DNA of 56,799 bases from Gammaproteobacteria bacterium (GTDB lineage: Bacteria; Pseudomonadota; Gammaproteobacteria; DSM-16500): assembly GCA_013288815.1 (NCBI GenBank), contig JABDBD010000014.1, positions 1-56,799 of the forward strand, given 5' to 3'. The notes beneath the pieces are model-generated. The model did no database searches and was not told the DNA's origin. It saw only the letters and a list, made by a program, of their open reading frames with translations. Shown here piece by piece: positions 56,266-56,799 of the stretch. Both the position numbers and the translations under genes were made by a program. How positions within the stretch are numbered: position 1 is the first letter of the stretch; the number at the start of each line of letters is the position of its first letter.

Positions 56266-56799
56266 TCATCCATGTTTCTTTTTTAAATAACTAACATTAT
56301 CTGCGACAGAATAATCGGGTAACGATTTTTTTGGAGTTGGCTTAAAAATTCCTATTGGGTAAAAACGACTATCTGAGACTTCTGATATACGACGAGCAAG
56401 CAACATTCCTTGATTGACTTGAGCAGCGCAAGCGTGTAATACCGGCCCATACAAGAAACTGCCTGGAAGTTTCTGACGCATAAAATGAGAAGCTATTTCA
56501 CGTTCATCTGCTGCCACAGGAACACTCACTGCGCTGCCTGGTACATGTTCATGCGCATGAGAGGCTTCGTTATTATTCATGATAGAAAGAATAAAATTAG
56601 CATCTTGTTTTATCCGAATTGGAGCTACAAATTCAATAGTTGGTGTCATACCCATACCAATAGCATCGCGAAAGGAAATACTTGCTATAGTGGGTGATCC
56701 AACAAAATCAAAGCGTCTCTGCCCAGAACGATCAAGAACAAATTCTTCATCAGCTTCTTTAGATGCGGTTTCTGTGATTAAATTATTTAATGGATGCGT
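56266..56799 (-). CDS. Uncharacterised protein, N-terminus beyond the window
   Basis: The open frame enters from the right edge and codes for the last 177 residues of a larger protein (THPLNNLITETASKEADE... KKKHG). It includes FVLDRSGQRRFDFVGSPTIASISFRD, AHEHVPGSAVSVPVAADEREIA and SFLYGPVLHACAAQVNQGMLLARRIS. I do not recognise the family. It shows no membrane segment. An internal ATG at 56655 would be a false start, since the same frame continues upstream. Its position in the integrase-proximal island suggests cargo. Confidence 0.65.
   Translation of the reverse strand, partial: THPLNNLITETASKEADEEFVLDRSGQRRFDFVGSPTIASISFRDAIGMGMTPTIEFVAPIRIKQDANFILSIMNNNEASHAHEHVPGSAVSVPVAADEREIASHFMRQKLPGSFLYGPVLHACAAQVNQGMLLARRISEVSDSRFYPIGIFKPTPKKSLPDYSVADNVSYLKKKHG

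Overview
The window is 56.8 kb of AT-rich chromosome from a gammaproteobacterium, most likely an intracellular member of the Legionellales (Coxiellaceae-like). This placement rests on gene order (fmdB-DUF502-aspS-yebC-ruvC...ruvAB...tolQRAB-pal-cpoB), an LbtU/DUF3573-type outer-membrane protein, and proteins with eukaryotic-type modules (U-box, leucine-rich repeats, transglutaminase-like). It is inference from protein families, not from a 16S gene or a database search.

Layout. 1-8.3 kb: a TPR protein cut by the window edge, a CPA2 cation/proton antiporter, a putA split by a one-base frameshift, RNase T, an outer-membrane beta-barrel and a 2-Cys peroxiredoxin. 8.4-15.8 kb: ArnB-like and ArnA-decarboxylase-like genes, tdk, a pentapeptide-repeat protein, ibaG-murA, an orphan gene and ampD-ampE. 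15.9-22 kb: the pyruvate dehydrogenase operon aceE-aceF-lpdA and a PduO-type cobalamin adenosyltransferase. 22-28.2 kb: rimI, prfC, a VanX-like dipeptidase, prfB with its programmed frameshift, and lysS. Two palindromic repeats of one structured family flank rimI-prfC. 28.2-31 kb: two convergent minor pilin genes, wrbA, a decayed gene with a HAD-like motif and a palindromic repeat. 31-53.8 kb: the conserved fmdB/aspS/yebC/ruv/tol-pal cluster, interrupted by unusual genes. 53.9 kb to the end: tRNA-Lys(UUU) followed by a tyrosine recombinase, an excisionase-like HTH gene, an HU-like protein and a cut-off unknown gene, which look like the left end of an integrated island.

The most unusual content lies inside the ruv-tol cluster. 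Between ruvC and ruvA is a gene of about 7.8 kb. Its product has leucine-rich repeats, a transglutaminase-like Cys-His-Asp domain, four regularly spaced units that look like degenerate AAA modules, and two AAA modules with intact Walker motifs. It may therefore be a six-module AAA chain, reminiscent of midasin or dynein, fused to a transglutaminase-like domain. Between ruvB and tolQ, where many gammaproteobacteria carry ybgC, there is a two-gene operon of a small LRR-like protein and a membrane-anchored U-box (E3 ubiquitin ligase type) protein. Between tolA and tolB is a protein with a degenerate GGDEF and a conserved EAL domain. U-box and LRR proteins in such bacteria usually act on a eukaryotic host, so these genes are candidate effectors or host-interaction factors.

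The housekeeping genes cover translation and its quality control (prfB, prfC, rimI, lysS, aspS, tRNA-Lys), central carbon entry (PDH), cell-wall synthesis and recycling (murA, ampD, ampE, VanX-like), envelope integrity (Tol-Pal) and DNA repair (ruvABC).
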